Shown: positions 12,240 through 25,000 of the stretch, one piece after another
Numbering within the stretch: the first letter of the stretch is position 1
Layout: every line of letters starts with the position of its first letter
Assembly: GCA_000499405.2 (NCBI GenBank)
Contig: HG738140.1
Coordinates: 11,621,560-11,685,559, forward strand
Direction: 5' to 3'
Origin: Onchocerca volvulus
Taxonomy: Eukaryota; Nematoda; Chromadorea; Rhabditida; Onchocercidae
DNA: 64,000 bases
The notes under the pieces: generated by a model
What the model was told of the DNA's origin: nothing
The model's input: only the letters and a program-made list of their open reading frames with translations
Database searches by the model: none
Program-made: the position numbers and the translations under genes

Positions 12240-14304
12240 AATAAAAAATCATGAAGCTCTTAATGGTTAATCAATCAATGGGTCGAATTATCATTGATCA
12301 AAATGAAAAAATGAAGAATTAGAAATCTCAAGGGATTTAATGCTGAAGACAGGCAAAAGTAAACATCGGGGAAAGAGAAAAGTAATTAATGCCACTGGAA
12401 ATTCTTTTTTTTCAAGAAGAAAGTATTCTTTCTTTGAATTGTGGATTAAATTCGATCTTTTTTACTTCATTTTCCTCTTCTTCCATTTCAAATTTAATCG
12501 CTATTTTTCTGAGAGTATAAAAATATTCAAACTGTTACTTTGCTATTAATGAATCATTGAGTTAACATACTGTTGCAGAATCAGAGAATTATTTTTAAAC
12601 TTCACTAATGGCAATTTTAAAATGATAATAAAGATAATTTGCTCGAAGAAAAAAAAAAGGAAAAAACTCCAATCTAAAATACAACGTATTTGTGGTAGAA
12701 AAAAATTGGATGATATAGCGGCTTGACAAGAAGATAGATTCATGAAGCTTAGACACTCTAAAAAATACTATCATATAACGATGATCGAGAAAGTTCAATC
12801 TTTTAGCAAATGAACATTAAAAGGAAAAAAGAAAATAAAGTTAAAATCAATCGATTAAAATAATTCAATAAGTCATGTTGAAAAGCCAAAATCTCACAAA
12901 TTTTTTGCAACTAAGAGAAAAAGAGATAAATGAGAAATTGATTATGAATCCCATCATCTACTTTTTAATTCTTATCATTTCGGAAACATTCCATGTCTTG
13001 GAAATTGGAAAAAAAGTTGGAAACTAATCAAAAATTCATATGGAAATCATGCAAGAAGATTGTTATTGATTGATTTCGCTGGAGTTAACTGTTCAGGATG
13101 AAAATTTCAAATATTCATCGAAGCTTAGAAAAATATTCGAAATTTTCAACATGAAACAATTCAAAGAGATGTTTGCAGCAATGAATTTAGATCTGACAAT
13201 TGAAGGAAGGCTGAATCAGAGCAGAAATTAAATACAATTGAAAAAGTCTGATAAGACACAAGCATGCACACTCATATTCATGTGCTCCATCCTCCTGCAC
13301 ATTTTACGGCCCATAATAATAAAAATATTTTTTAAGATAGGATAAAAAGGGCAGTGAATAATCACTTCTTCTTCTTCCTTTCTGTTGCAATCAATGAATT
13401 GCCCACTCTTGCTCAAATCATTCAATTAAAATAGCTTGAGAATGGGCAAGAGGGAAAATTGGAATTTCACTGGTTGAGATAATGAGCTGATAAGAAATAA
13501 ATTTATGAAATTAAGATTCTAAGAAAAATAATTGAAATTCAGAGCTGAGCAAATAATTCGATGAAAAACTTAAAATTGCAATTAAATGCATGAAATCGGA
13601 AATCAAATAAGAAAAATCATACTAAATAGACGATTATAACTGAAATTCCGAATTAAACAAAACATCTCAATGCTCAAAACAAAAACTTATAGTAGGATGG
13701 ATGGACGCGTTTAACAAAAATTTAGATTGGAATACATGTAAGAAATCCATCAAAAATGATTGCAATCAAAATGCAAATATATCTAAAATTATTATGAGCT
13801 CATATTTCATTTACCATTATAATTCCTAAAATCACAATTACAAAACCATGAAAGTTTCATTTTCTCATAAATTCAATTGGAAACAGGAAATGATATTTAA
13901 ATAGATCATTCTTTTGATAATGAAAAAAATTTCAAAGCGGAAAAGATCTATTCAAGATGAAATTCATCTATGAGAAAATTAAAAAAGGATATTGGAAATA
14001 TAATGGATTTGAAGAAAAAAATATTATTTCGAATAATATAATGTTGCAGAGAGAAAACTGTCTATTTAACTCAACCAAATTAATAGGTAGAAAAAAATAT
14101 CAAATTTTGATAAATAACCATCTCATATCGAAGTGATATACTTAGTAATGATACTAATCAACAAAATAATGTACTTAATTACAATGATCAATTAAATTAA
14201 TCGTTTACATTTTACTGATTCTCTTCTTCATTATATTTTTTTGTGCCAAAAAAATTTTTTGGCCCTTAACTTCGACCTGTCGTATTTGTAAAAAATTCAA
14301 AAGG
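12240..14304. other. AT-rich unassigned DNA
   Basis: No supported genes. Several short T- or A-rich chance frames overlap on opposite strands around 12,340-12,800. Confidence 0.5.
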
Positions 14305-14328
14305 ATATATATATATATATATATATAT
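14305..14328. repeat. (AT)12 microsatellite
   Basis: Twelve uninterrupted AT units. Confidence 0.95.
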
Positions 14329-14577
14329 GTGAATTTTATCTATTTGAAAAGTTAATATTACTTTTTTTTTTGAATTTTTAATTGATTGAAAATTTTAAAT
14401 TAGACAAAAATTAATCGGATTATACTAACTCTCTTGTCCTAACTTCTAAGCAATCAATAGCAGAACTATAAACTACTCAGCAAAACTGTAAAAAAAGTAA
14501 GTTGAAGACAGAAAAGATTTAGATTAGCTAGGTTAAGTATTGATCAAGTAATACAAAAGAATGCGTTTCAGTCTGTC

Positions 14578-14604
14578 TTTACGTCGTTTACGTCATTTGA
14601 CGCA
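14578..14604 (+). promoter_or_regulatory. Cluster of three CRE/ATF-like motifs
   Basis: TTTACGTCG, TTTACGTCA and TTTGACGCA follow one another. The middle one contains TTACGTCA, a near-palindromic bZIP (ATF/CREB-type) half-site pair. It lies in a GC-richer island that also carries a 74-codon plus-strand frame (14561-14785, beginning MRFSLSLRRLRHLTQF) and an overlapping minus-strand frame. Which of these, if any, is coding is unclear. Confidence 0.3.
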
Positions 14605-14829
14605 GTTCATTGAATTATCGCCATTCGTAACACACAGTTTAGCATTCGGCATGTATGTCGGGAAAAAAGGAGAACGAACGATTCGGATGAATGCATATTT
14701 GTTTGCATTTGGTGACAACCGATCTTTTCAATGTTTGCTTTCGGCATCTGCCAGTAGCTGCTATTCCATGATAGTTGAAATTTGATTTTGAAAATTAAAA
14801 AATGACTTTCCAAGTGGTAGATTTAGAGA

Positions 14830-16132
14830 GAAAGAAAAGTTATGCTGTCTGATTTAAAAGAGAGGAAAGAATGATAACGGTAATGATAATACTACGGTAT
14901 ACTATCATAGTTATAATAATAAGTAATGAATGTATTAAAAAATACTAGTAATTATGATTATAAATAATGATATTATTACGGGTGAATAGTAGAAAATGGA
15001 TCATCAGTGCAGTGTAATTCAAATGTCATTGATAATGATAACAATTGATATTATCAGATATCAAATAAAATCATAATAAAGCTAGAATTATGATAATGAA
15101 AGCGAATTAATACATGATCTGTGACTTGCAGCAAATTTATGCACTTTCATTTTATATATACATGTTAGTACAGTAATCATTGAGATAAATGCGAATTTTA
15201 TGAGAATCGCTATTTGAATAACGATAAATATTTCACTATTTTTTTATCAGCATTGATAAGTTAATAAAAATGTAATGGTAATAATGAAAGGATCATTTGC
15301 TAATTGTTAATATTTCAATATTCATTATTAAAAAAATGAAAGAGAAGAAAAAAAAAAGACTTTAAAAATACTATCAGAAATGATTCCACACTTTATCAAA
15401 AAGAAGAAAAGAAAAGGAATCAATCATTTTATCTTTAAAATGTCTCAAATTTCATGCATTTAGGAAGCGATTGTATATATTCCCATATTATTAAACGCTT
15501 GATTAAGTTATCGAATTGATTCAGAAAAGCAAACTTTGGGGAATTTAATTTAAAATTGTAAATTCTTTCTGCATGCTAAATTGAAATCGACAAACAAACC
15601 CAAATACATAAATGAATATTTAAAAAAAAAAAATGGTGTAAATTGAGGCATATCACTTATTAATTTTTAATTTTTCAAAAATTAAACGACAAGGATTGTA
15701 AAATATGAAATATAATTAAATTTCATTTAGCAAGTTATCGCTTGACGACTGAAAGCTAATATAAAATTGCACGAGTTTTGTTAACTCAGAAAAAAGTAGT
15801 TAAAATTATTTTAATGAATTTCAATAATTTGCAGCTAATAGTTGAAGAGAATGCCTAAACGTATGTGAAATTAACGTAGCATTTATATATTTGTGATTTA
15901 CATAACGTAATATTTCATTATTTCTATTACTACAACATTATTGCAATCTAGAAAAGAGTTGACACTGGCATTGATAGGTTGCTATTGCTGGGATACCTTC
16001 AAATTGATATGCCCTCAGGATGGAAAGAAGAAGAAAATCTGAATTTGCGACAAAAATTTTGAAATGAAAGAAAAGGAAGTAATCGAACGATATATTATTC
16101 TTTTCAGAAAAGAAGCAAAAAATTGCACATTT
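14830..16132. other. AT-rich unassigned DNA
   Basis: I see only AT-rich sequence with many TAAT/ATAAT runs and no open frame of note. Confidence 0.5.
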
Positions 16133-16597
16133 TCATTGGAAAGAATAGAAAATTATAGCACTTTGGAATGAATGAAATGTTCCTTCCATGCATTCCCTTC
16201 CATCTGAATCACTCCATCCATCCATCCATCCATCCATCCATCCTTCGTTCCTTTCAAAATTTTTTTCATCCGAAAATTTTGTTTGGAAAAAAGAATAAAA
16301 TAATATATCATTTATCAATTGACAATGACAGCAAATGTCAATGGAAACTGGCAATGATCTATGTATAATTATCGTGACTGTTGACGATTTTAATGGCCAA
16401 ACAAATTTTACGGACAAATGGTATGTCCGTCCGGTAACACCTGATATTATGTACTTTTTATTACCTTTTTTCGAGATATTAGGAATCAACGGATATTTGG
16501 TGCCACTATGTCTTCTATTAATGACATCAATTATTTCATATGGACCAGTATGATTTTCCCGAAAAGATTGTTGTTCATCAAAATTGGTTTTCGACAT
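16133..16597 (-). CDS. Orphan frame, about 154 codons, unrecognised
   Basis: This is the end of the longest open frame in the window (continuous from 16642). I take the ATG at 16597 as the likely start: MSKTNFDEQQSFRENHTGPY. In AT-rich DNA an uninterrupted frame of this length is not expected by chance. The N-terminal two thirds look coding, with mixed charged and aromatic residues (GPYEIIDVINRRHS, SGVTGRTYHLSVKFVWPLKS). The C-terminal third is less convincing and contains the translated TCCA microsatellite (repeated Met-Asp-Gly-Trp). I recognise no domain. GPYEII recalls the tail of retroelement integrases, but nothing else supports that. It may be one or two real exons with read-through into non-coding DNA, or an old coding relic. 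Confidence 0.35.
   Translation of the reverse strand: MSKTNFDEQQSFRENHTGPYEIIDVINRRHSGTKYPLIPNISKKGNKKYIISGVTGRTYHLSVKFVWPLKSSTVTIIIHRSLPVSIDICCHCQLINDILFYSFFQTKFSDEKNFERNEGWMDGWMDGWSDSDGRECMEGTFHSFQSAIIFYSFQ
16213..16243. repeat. (TCCA)n microsatellite
   Basis: Nearly eight TCCA units without interruption, lying inside the 3' part of the orphan minus-strand frame. Confidence 0.95.
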
Positions 16598-16642
16598 CAA
16601 ATCAAAATATATTTTAATCAACCTATTAATTAAGATTATCAA

Positions 16643-19571
16643 TGAAAAACTGCTTCTCTAGTTTATTTTGGAAATCGAAAGTTCAACTGGGCGAAGAAAT
16701 TGGGACATTGGAATTGCAGAATAAATGAGGTCAATTATTGGATGGAAATGAGAGACGTGAAACAAACGGAATAAATAATGATTATATCAGTAGAAATCAA
16801 AAATGAAAAAAAAGAAATCATATCTGAATGGGAAGAAGTTGAAATTCTCGAGATTGATCAGACGAAATTAACCTATGCGAATTCCATTGAATGATTTATG
16901 GTAAAGATGTGAACAGACGAGTAAATCAATAAAATATATGTGAAATAACAGAAAAGGAATTCAGAATCTTTAAAATAATTTTTATTTAATCAACAAAAAT
17001 AGATGTAAGCATCTAAAATTGAATTATTCATCGTTTCCGACAAACAAACAATCAAATCGATGAAATGTTCGGAGATAAAAACGGATGGCCATGTGAACGT
17101 CTAATGAAATTTGTGAATAGAAAAACGGATCAACAAAGAACAGTATCATGGGAAAGATATGGACAAATAGAAAACAAATGAAAAAAGCTACAGAAGGAAG
17201 CTATTTTGTTAAACAATCGATATAATCGATAATCGATCCCAAACAATAAAGGTGATTTGACAGGTTTGATACGTTTTCAGCAGAAATTTTTTTACTATTG
17301 TTATTTTATATTTATTTAAAATCTAATGTGAGAAAATTCCGTTCGAATAAGAAAAAAAATTCAATTTTTACGCTAAAGTTTCAATTTCCTTAGAAAATTA
17401 CATATTTTCGTAAATTAAATGACGAAGCATTATTCATTTATTTATTTATTTTTTCCGATCCACATATCCCTTCCTATCAACAAATATTATATTTTTTAAA
17501 AATAAACCTTTTATTCTTTGTTTCGCTTTGTTTTCTTACGTTTTAATTAAGAATTATGGAATAAATGAAATAATTGAATTAACTACTCAGAAACTGATAT
17601 TTGAAAACAAATACTATTCAAAAGAAGGATGGAGCGGAAAAACTTGAAGAGATAAATAAACTTTAAAAGTTACTCAAATCATCTCTTCTATGAAAAAGAA
17701 TATAATTGAGAGCAAATATTTCCGTTCATTAATTAACCGAATATATTTACGTCACTTTACGTTTCATTATGTACTTTTATCATTCCTTCCATTATTTGTG
17801 TCATTCAAAGTAATAAAGCATTTGAAACAATAAAACGTGATATGATACATGGAAGAAAAAGAAAACTTACGCATAAAGCAACTTTACAATATAATTTGCC
17901 GTTCTCAGCGACCGTATGATACTCCAGTTGAATGGTTTTGTATTTTGCCATACTGTTGCTTGATGATTACAGTATATTTTGGTATGTTGTACTGTTTTCT
18001 TAATGATTACGGTATATTGTAAACATATGGCTCACTAATGGTTATTATCATTGTAACACATCACGTAGTGTAAGGTGAAGGTTATAAAGATGTCAAGAAT
18101 TTGAAGGTAAAAAAAAAAGATATCCAAGTGGATAAATGATTGGACCAATAAATCATCGCTGTTTATCTTTCCCTTTTCATCATCGATGATCCATCACAAA
18201 AATCTCTCTTGCATATTTCTTTGATGAATATTTGAAATATAAACGATTTATCAGCCAAATGTTCAAAAATGTTGCAAATATTTGAAGGAAGACGTTGAAA
18301 AAATAGTTTCAATTAAACAATAACTCACTGCGCTTTTCTTTTCTTTCTTGAAATCTATTAGAAGAATACTTTAATGAAATTCTTGATGAAATTCGAGATA
18401 AAATAAGCTAGAAAGAAGAGAAGTGAAATTAATAAAGGAAGAAAAAAGAAATTTTTCTATCAAAATAGTTTACTGAAATAAACAATTATCAATTTTGATT
18501 AATTTTCTATAAAGACAGAAAATATCTCGAGAAAAAATATTATTTTAATTTAAAAAAGAAGTTCTCTCTAGGATAATCAATAATGAATTCTTGGTACAAA
18601 TTACTGCGATAGGATGGAAAGTCCCGATGAAATTCCCACCTGAAAATCATTTCTGCTGCGATGAAAGCAATCCTTCATGTTTACTTTATGTAATAAATCT
18701 GTTATTGAGACAGTAAATGATCATCATGCTAGCAGTAATGATAGGTTATTATCAGCGATCATTATTATCATTAATATAATCAAATATTTTCGCACCATTA
18801 CAGTCCATAAATCACATTTTGTCACAATCATCCATCTCCTTCCCTACGTTCTGTTTCTACGACATCAGCAGATTCACTGCGGTCTACGATCAGATGGATA
18901 TATCAGAAATCTAATATCAGCTTACTTTAAGATAAAAGCAAAAGTAAACATCTCGACAAAACTTCTCAAGTTTTAATATCTCCTTTATTAATTAATTGTC
19001 ACTTTGCTACCAACTGATGATGAAAATTAACCATCATTCATTTTCATGTATAGTTATGAAAAAAACGATTAGAATTTCTAATAAACGATAGAACTATTCA
19101 AACACAAATAGTTTTTTTATTAAAATCATATAATCACGATTTATAATAATTATTGTAATAAACCATAATTTAAATATATTTTTATAAATTAATCATAATT
19201 CAAAATTATTTCAATAAATTATTTCGATGTGGTTATTATAATACTAATACTGAAATTAACTACAACATTAAGCAAATTTTCATTTCAAGTCAATTGAAAT
19301 GATTTATGACCAAAACAGTTTAATGCTGATTAACAATTTAAAAGTGTGAAATTCAAATTCATGCGACAGAGCAAATTTTTTATTGGCTTCAATTAGATTT
19401 GTAGTTTCTTTAAGTTGAATAAATCAATAATTCATTTGATATTTAAATGAACAAAGAGATGACATTAATTTGCCGGCAAATGCATTTTTTTTTTTTTATG
19501 CAAAAGCAGGTGCGCGAGAAATTTAAATAAAAAAATGTACCATTCATTATATGCAGATGTCCTGTGGTGCT
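16643..19571. other. AT-rich unassigned DNA
   Basis: I see no supported gene. Two GC-richer minus-strand segments could be short exons: 18,605-18,645, after an acceptor ATGATTTTCAG, and about 18,855-18,900. I could not join them to anything. Confidence 0.45.
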
Positions 19572-19644
19572 GGTACCTGCAAAGGTACCAAAATTATTGA
19601 TTAAGCACATTTTTGTTACCTGCAATGGTACTATCAATAATTTT
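19572..19644. repeat. Composite direct and inverted repeat around GGTACC
   Basis: GGTACCTGCAAAGGTACC (19572-19589) is echoed 43 bases later by GTTACCTGCAATGGTACT (19615-19632). In addition, AAAATTATTGAT (19590-19601) and its exact reverse complement ATCAATAATTTT (19633-19644) flank a 31-base centre. The transcript could fold into a stem holding the repeated elements. Confidence 0.8.
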
Positions 19645-19649
19645 AAATG

Positions 19650-21622
19650 TGAAGTGTTTTAGGTTGGTCATTATATTCGACAAATTAATCATTCATGTTT
19701 CAAATCTTTGAAATAAATATAAGTTTAAACATATTATTAGTCGACTGATTTTCGATTACCCAATAGTTCAGGCTCATAAGTCCTTATGCAAGGATCAAAG
19801 GTCAACCTCTTTGAAGAATTGAAAGTGAAAAATTAAAACAAGAAAACCTTACAGTTAATGTATGTACTTGGAAATCATTCTCTAATTTCGTGTACTTAAT
19901 TAATTTGATCAAACTTTCATTTATCTGATCAAAAGTTTTTTGATTTTCATGATGATCAAATTTTCATAATCCATTACCAAAACTGTATCTATCTGTATCA
20001 ATTTCAGAATAGAAAAAGGAAAAAAATCATATTTTGAAAGTGTTATTTTATATTTATGGCTTCATATCAGAAATGCTTCTCCAAAATTTCACATTTTTAC
20101 CATAGGTGATTATAAGATTAATAGAATATTATATAGGTTAATCACATATATCATACTATCGTTGATTGTTCAATATTTGTCAACAAAAAATGTTAGAAAC
20201 AAGACAAACAATGGGTAAGCAACCCATTTACACCTTTTTTCCATCCTCAACGGTTCATTTAATTTACCATTTCCATAAATCCAAACATATTGGATGTGTC
20301 AACTTTCATTGAGCCATCTTGTTGTAATCACACAGAGATATCATTTTGTTTGCAAGAGAAGAATCAAATCAACGAGGTAAAATTGAAATTTGACACAATT
20401 TCTTCCTTAAAAATATTCATTAATTGCTTGTTCAATTCCAATTTTGACTTTGTATCATATTATTAAGTAAAATTAAAAATTGCTATTGAATTATTTTGAT
20501 TTCAAATGCTACTTGGCTCATTATTCAACCAGCAATTCTGAGAATACCATTAAAAAAATCTTCTAATCAAATCTAAAATTTTAAATTCAAGTCAATCAAA
20601 TTTCATAAACTGTTCAAATATTTTACTAAAAAGAAAAAATGATCAATAACCGATCGTAAAAGAAAAGTATTCTTTTGAATCAGACAAATTATACTGCAAA
20701 TTTTCATGAGCAATTTTTTGAAATTGTTAAGATCATTGAAACCCTAATTTCAGAAAGGGAATAAAAACGGGAAAATATTTTTGCTATAACTGCAATATTG
20801 TTAACAAATTTATTACTTTACTTCTCTCCATCTCTTTCTTTTCCACTTTCTCTTCCATATTTCTTCTCACATATCAATAAAAAATTTCCACTTTGGTAAT
20901 TTCAATTTTGAAAATTCAATAAAGATGGAAAAATGGAAGAAGAATACTATTTGCTAATCCTTGACATATCTCTCTCTTCTAAAAACCATTATCATCCAAA
21001 TTGATATCGGTGAAAATTGCTAACGTTTCTGCCTCCATCCTTTAATTGCATTTATCTTATCCATAAGGCACTTTTTTTTTTTAAATATTAGATTTGAATA
21101 TTATCCATGAAATTCGCTTCTGAAATTGACTTTCAAAAATGAGAAACTTTCATTATTGCAAAATATTTTTTAGGAGATATTGAAGAATGAGCAAATTTAA
21201 TCAAAATGGATGGACCAATAATTTATTAACGCAATCAAGAAAAGAAAATCTTTGAAAAAAGGAAATTTTTCATTTATTCATCGTAGTTTGCTATCAAATA
21301 TACCCAAATTTACATTATATTACAAAAAACTTCCACTTCATGGCTAGAAATAGAAATGCTTTCGGGGTCATCCTATTTTGGTAGCATTTGAACTTTGACC
21401 CACGTATCAAATATGTGTATCGAATACACAACGGTTTCTTTTTCTATCGATAAATTGTATGAATCATTGGGTTTTTTTCTTCCAGCTTTTTTCTTCAAAA
21501 TGTAATTCAAATTTCAAAATACTTAATAGCGAATTAAGTCAAAATTCATTTTTGCTTCCAAAAAAATCTCGCCCCTTGTTTTTCCCTATTAAGATAGACC
21601 AAATTAGTCAAAGTAGCATACA
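19650..21622. other. AT-rich unassigned DNA
   Basis: No supported gene. Overlapping short frames near 21,459-21,737 on the plus strand look like shadows of the better minus-strand candidate at 21,623-22,003. Confidence 0.45.
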
Positions 21623-22003
21623 TCAGTTAAAATTGTCTAAAAGAAAGGCAACACATAATAGAGATTTCAAAAATTGTAAAATAATCTTCGCTAACAACAA
21701 TAACGGTAGCAGAGCAATAATAATCACGCAAAAGTGAAAGGAATAGAATGAATCAGGCTGGAATCCAGGCTGGAATCCAGGCTCACAATATTTGATTTCT
21801 TCTCGATGGGAAAGGATGAAATGATGCCTCAACAACCATAATTTTCCTCCTGGTGAGCTCAAAAATGTTTGGGACTGGTAGTTTATGCTTGTTATTCCCT
21901 GATATCTTCCCTTTGTTTGCTCTATAAATTCAATTAACTTTTTTATAATTTGAAATAATATTTTAGCAAATAATAATGAAATTAAATAGATTGACATTAA
22001 CAA
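21623..22003 (-). CDS. Orphan minus-strand coding-like region
   Basis: A 126-codon frame is open on the minus strand, longer than expected by chance here. It has hydrophobic runs at both ends (SIYLISLLFAKILFQII and CVIIIALLPLLLLAKIIL) and a repeated PGFQ motif encoded by a 12-base tandem repeat. A second minus-strand frame between about 21,919 and 21,788 also looks strongly coding (contains NKHKLPVPNIFELTRRK and VVEASFHPFPSRRNQI). That segment is bounded by an acceptor (TTTATAG) and a GTGAGC donor, so the true product may be a single internal exon of that frame. I recognise no family for either. Confidence 0.3.
   Translation of the reverse strand: MLMSIYLISLLFAKILFQIIKKLIEFIEQTKGRYQGITSINYQSQTFLSSPGGKLWLLRHHFILSHREEIKYCEPGFQPGFQPDSFYSFHFCVIIIALLPLLLLAKIILQFLKSLLCVAFLLDNFN
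21754..21783. repeat. 12-bp tandem repeat, 2.5 copies
   Basis: CAGGCTGGAATC occurs twice in tandem, followed by CAGGCT. Confidence 0.95.
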
Positions 22004-22009
22004 ATTTTA

Positions 22010-25000
22010 TCAACTATTCAAATATATCCATGATATATTCAAAATTATTCTTATCTGTGATTTTAATTAAGCCGTAATATAAATAATTATGATTAGCTAC
22101 AGTAATGAATAGGCATAATTAATATAATATAATATTCATGATCATAATGAAGAAATTATAATCGCGATTATCATATTATTAACTAGTCAAATTATCGAAT
22201 CTTTAATTAGCTATGAGCTTATTAATCAATTATGATTTTGATGAATTACTGTCTTTACTTAACTATTAAATGTGTAAATTTAAAGTTATCAGATAATTCC
22301 AAACTGTTACATCTCACAGTCAATATCGTAAACTTCATCATCTTCTGCATAATTTATCATTTCAAGTGCTGAGTTTGAGAAGGCAAGCAAATGAAGAACA
22401 TAAATCATTTAAACTTCGAGTCTTATCCTATGTCATCTTGAAAATTCTACCGTAAGCAGGCGAAACTTCATTTTCAAGTAAACAAGGAAATTCTTCTTTT
22501 GATCATTTACCATAATCCAATTTCTACATAAATTTTACCATTGAAACTATTCCAACTAAGAAAAATCTTTCATTAGCTTTGCTTGACAAAATAAACTTAA
22601 TTTTCAATCATAAAGCACTAAAGCTTTACTGTAATTCCATCCAGTTCCTTTCTTTTTCCTATTCAAAATGTCATTCTAACATTTTCATGAAAAAAGTGAA
22701 CTTTTAGGAATAACAAAGGAAAAAAGGAATAAGTTCAACTATTGTTGATATTACAATGAAAATCGTTCATGAATCCTTAAAACGGAAAAGTAATATTGTT
22801 AAAGTAAAATGGTACCATAATTTCAGGAATTTAAAAAAAATTTATTCAAGCAAAGTTCACTTCATTTTGAGCAATTCAAATTTCAAATTTTATGGCACAA
22901 CTAAAAGCATTGAACTTGATTTGAAATGTCTATTTGATTAAAAATTATGTTCACGTCTGAATTTAATTATTTCAATCAAAATATAGTGGCCGATATAGGA
23001 TCAATATTTCGATATAATTTAAAGTGAAAATTGAGAAGTGTTTTTAGGTTTAAACTGAACTGACGTTCGACGTGAAGTATACGTGAAATTGAAAGAATTT
23101 TGCTACATATATTGAATAAAAAATTAATTAAATTAGAAAACACATTAAAAGTTGGATGTAATCGTAATTATAAATATTCTCCGCTCACCAATTGCAACTT
23201 TAGCATCAAACGAGTGAACTAAACGCGATACTTTTCAGGCAGTTATTGTTCTAAGAAATCATTGAAAGGTTAATTGGGGTCAAATGTGCAAAAGATAAGC
23301 CAAGGATCAGCAGGACACTTAAGTGACCGGACAAACTTTATACGTTGACAGCAAATATCTCACTATATTTATTAAATGTTGTCATCTTACATCTACATAT
23401 TCCGCTTAATTTCAAACAAGCAATCAATCTTGAGAATTTTATCATAAAAAAAAGAAATGTAATATAAACAGGGAGTGGAATGTATGCTAAAAAGGAATGG
23501 ACGGATAAAAATACATTTCAAAAAAGCTGGACGGGCAGATATGCTCTAAAAAAAAATAATGGATAAATTAGCATTTTTCATTTTAACCAAAACTTTGAAG
23601 TTCTACGAAACAATAAATATTCAGTGATAGCGAACAATTCTTTTTAAACTAAATTGCACTCATATTTTATGATCTCTTGCAATGCATCTTTTTTCATATC
23701 AAATAAAATAAGAGCTTTAACCAACAAAGATATAATTATGGGTAAATTTATTTTGAAATGAGAAATAAAATATAAATAATTGAAATCCATCCAGAAAAAG
23801 GAAATCCATCCCATTTTTGGATAATTTTAAGAAAACTGTCTCTGAAAAAACATTATGCATATCGTTTCTGTCAACTAAAAGCAAAGGAATTGCTTTAAAA
23901 AAGGGTTTCAGAAGGAAGAGAGAAATGGAAATGAAATATTGACTTTAGAATAAATCATTTTTCAAATTCCTTTTTCTTCCGTTTCGAAAATTTTATTATC
24001 ACTTTTTGGAATTTGTATACTTCCTTTATTCTAATATTTAGGCCAAACTGAAATTCCCAAGATTTGGCATTATTTCAGTATAACAATATCTGTTATACTT
24101 AAGTTTTTTTTTTTTTGAGGCTAAAGTTCTGAGGTTAAATTGCTATAAATGAATAAAATAGCATAAATTGAAGATGATTTAAATCACAATAGCAGATGAT
24201 GAAATATTTGATATTATCATTTATTTCTTATACAATTATACTATCAACAGAAAAAACTGAATGTTTGTATAGGGCTAGATAATGTGCAGGTGTTTATCGG
24301 CTGATAATACTAAACTTATTCATAACTACGAAAACTAATTAAATCAAATTTCGAATTTTGAAATTAATAAATTAACAAAGATGAGAAGGAAAAATAAAGA
24401 AAGGAATAGTATGACAACGAAAATTGGACCACTGGTGATCATTTGTTCAACCTCTCAGCTGTCGCATAACATGGCAAGTATGCTCATTTGCCTTGACGCC
24501 TTTTTTTTTTTCTTCTTTTTTAAATTTTATTTAACCCGAAAAATTAAGAAATATGATGGAGCGTGAGCAATTCAGAGGCAGTTAGAAGGGAGAAATTAAA
24601 AATTCTTTATCACCGATGTAATTCAAGTCTGAAAGTTAACGTAAAATTTTAATTATTTAAATAGTATAACAAAAAAATCCTAAATTGTGCTCGAATTTGA
24701 CTGAAATTTAGGAAAAAAAATTTTTAAATTCTTGGATTATTTTAATCATCTTAAATTTTTTTTACTTTAAAAGTTTTCTGAGCGAGAATAATATCGACCA
24801 AACAAGTTAAAAAATATCTTATTATTCATTTCAAATAATTCATTCAAATAATGAGATGGTGTATGACATGTGTCTTTTCTAATATTATTTGGATGAAAAA
24901 TATTTGAATTCAAAAGTTTTTAAGTCCACTTCAGTTCAAAAAACAAGAATTTAAAATTAATTCGACCCTGATAATCATCATAGGTTAATTAATAACTTGC

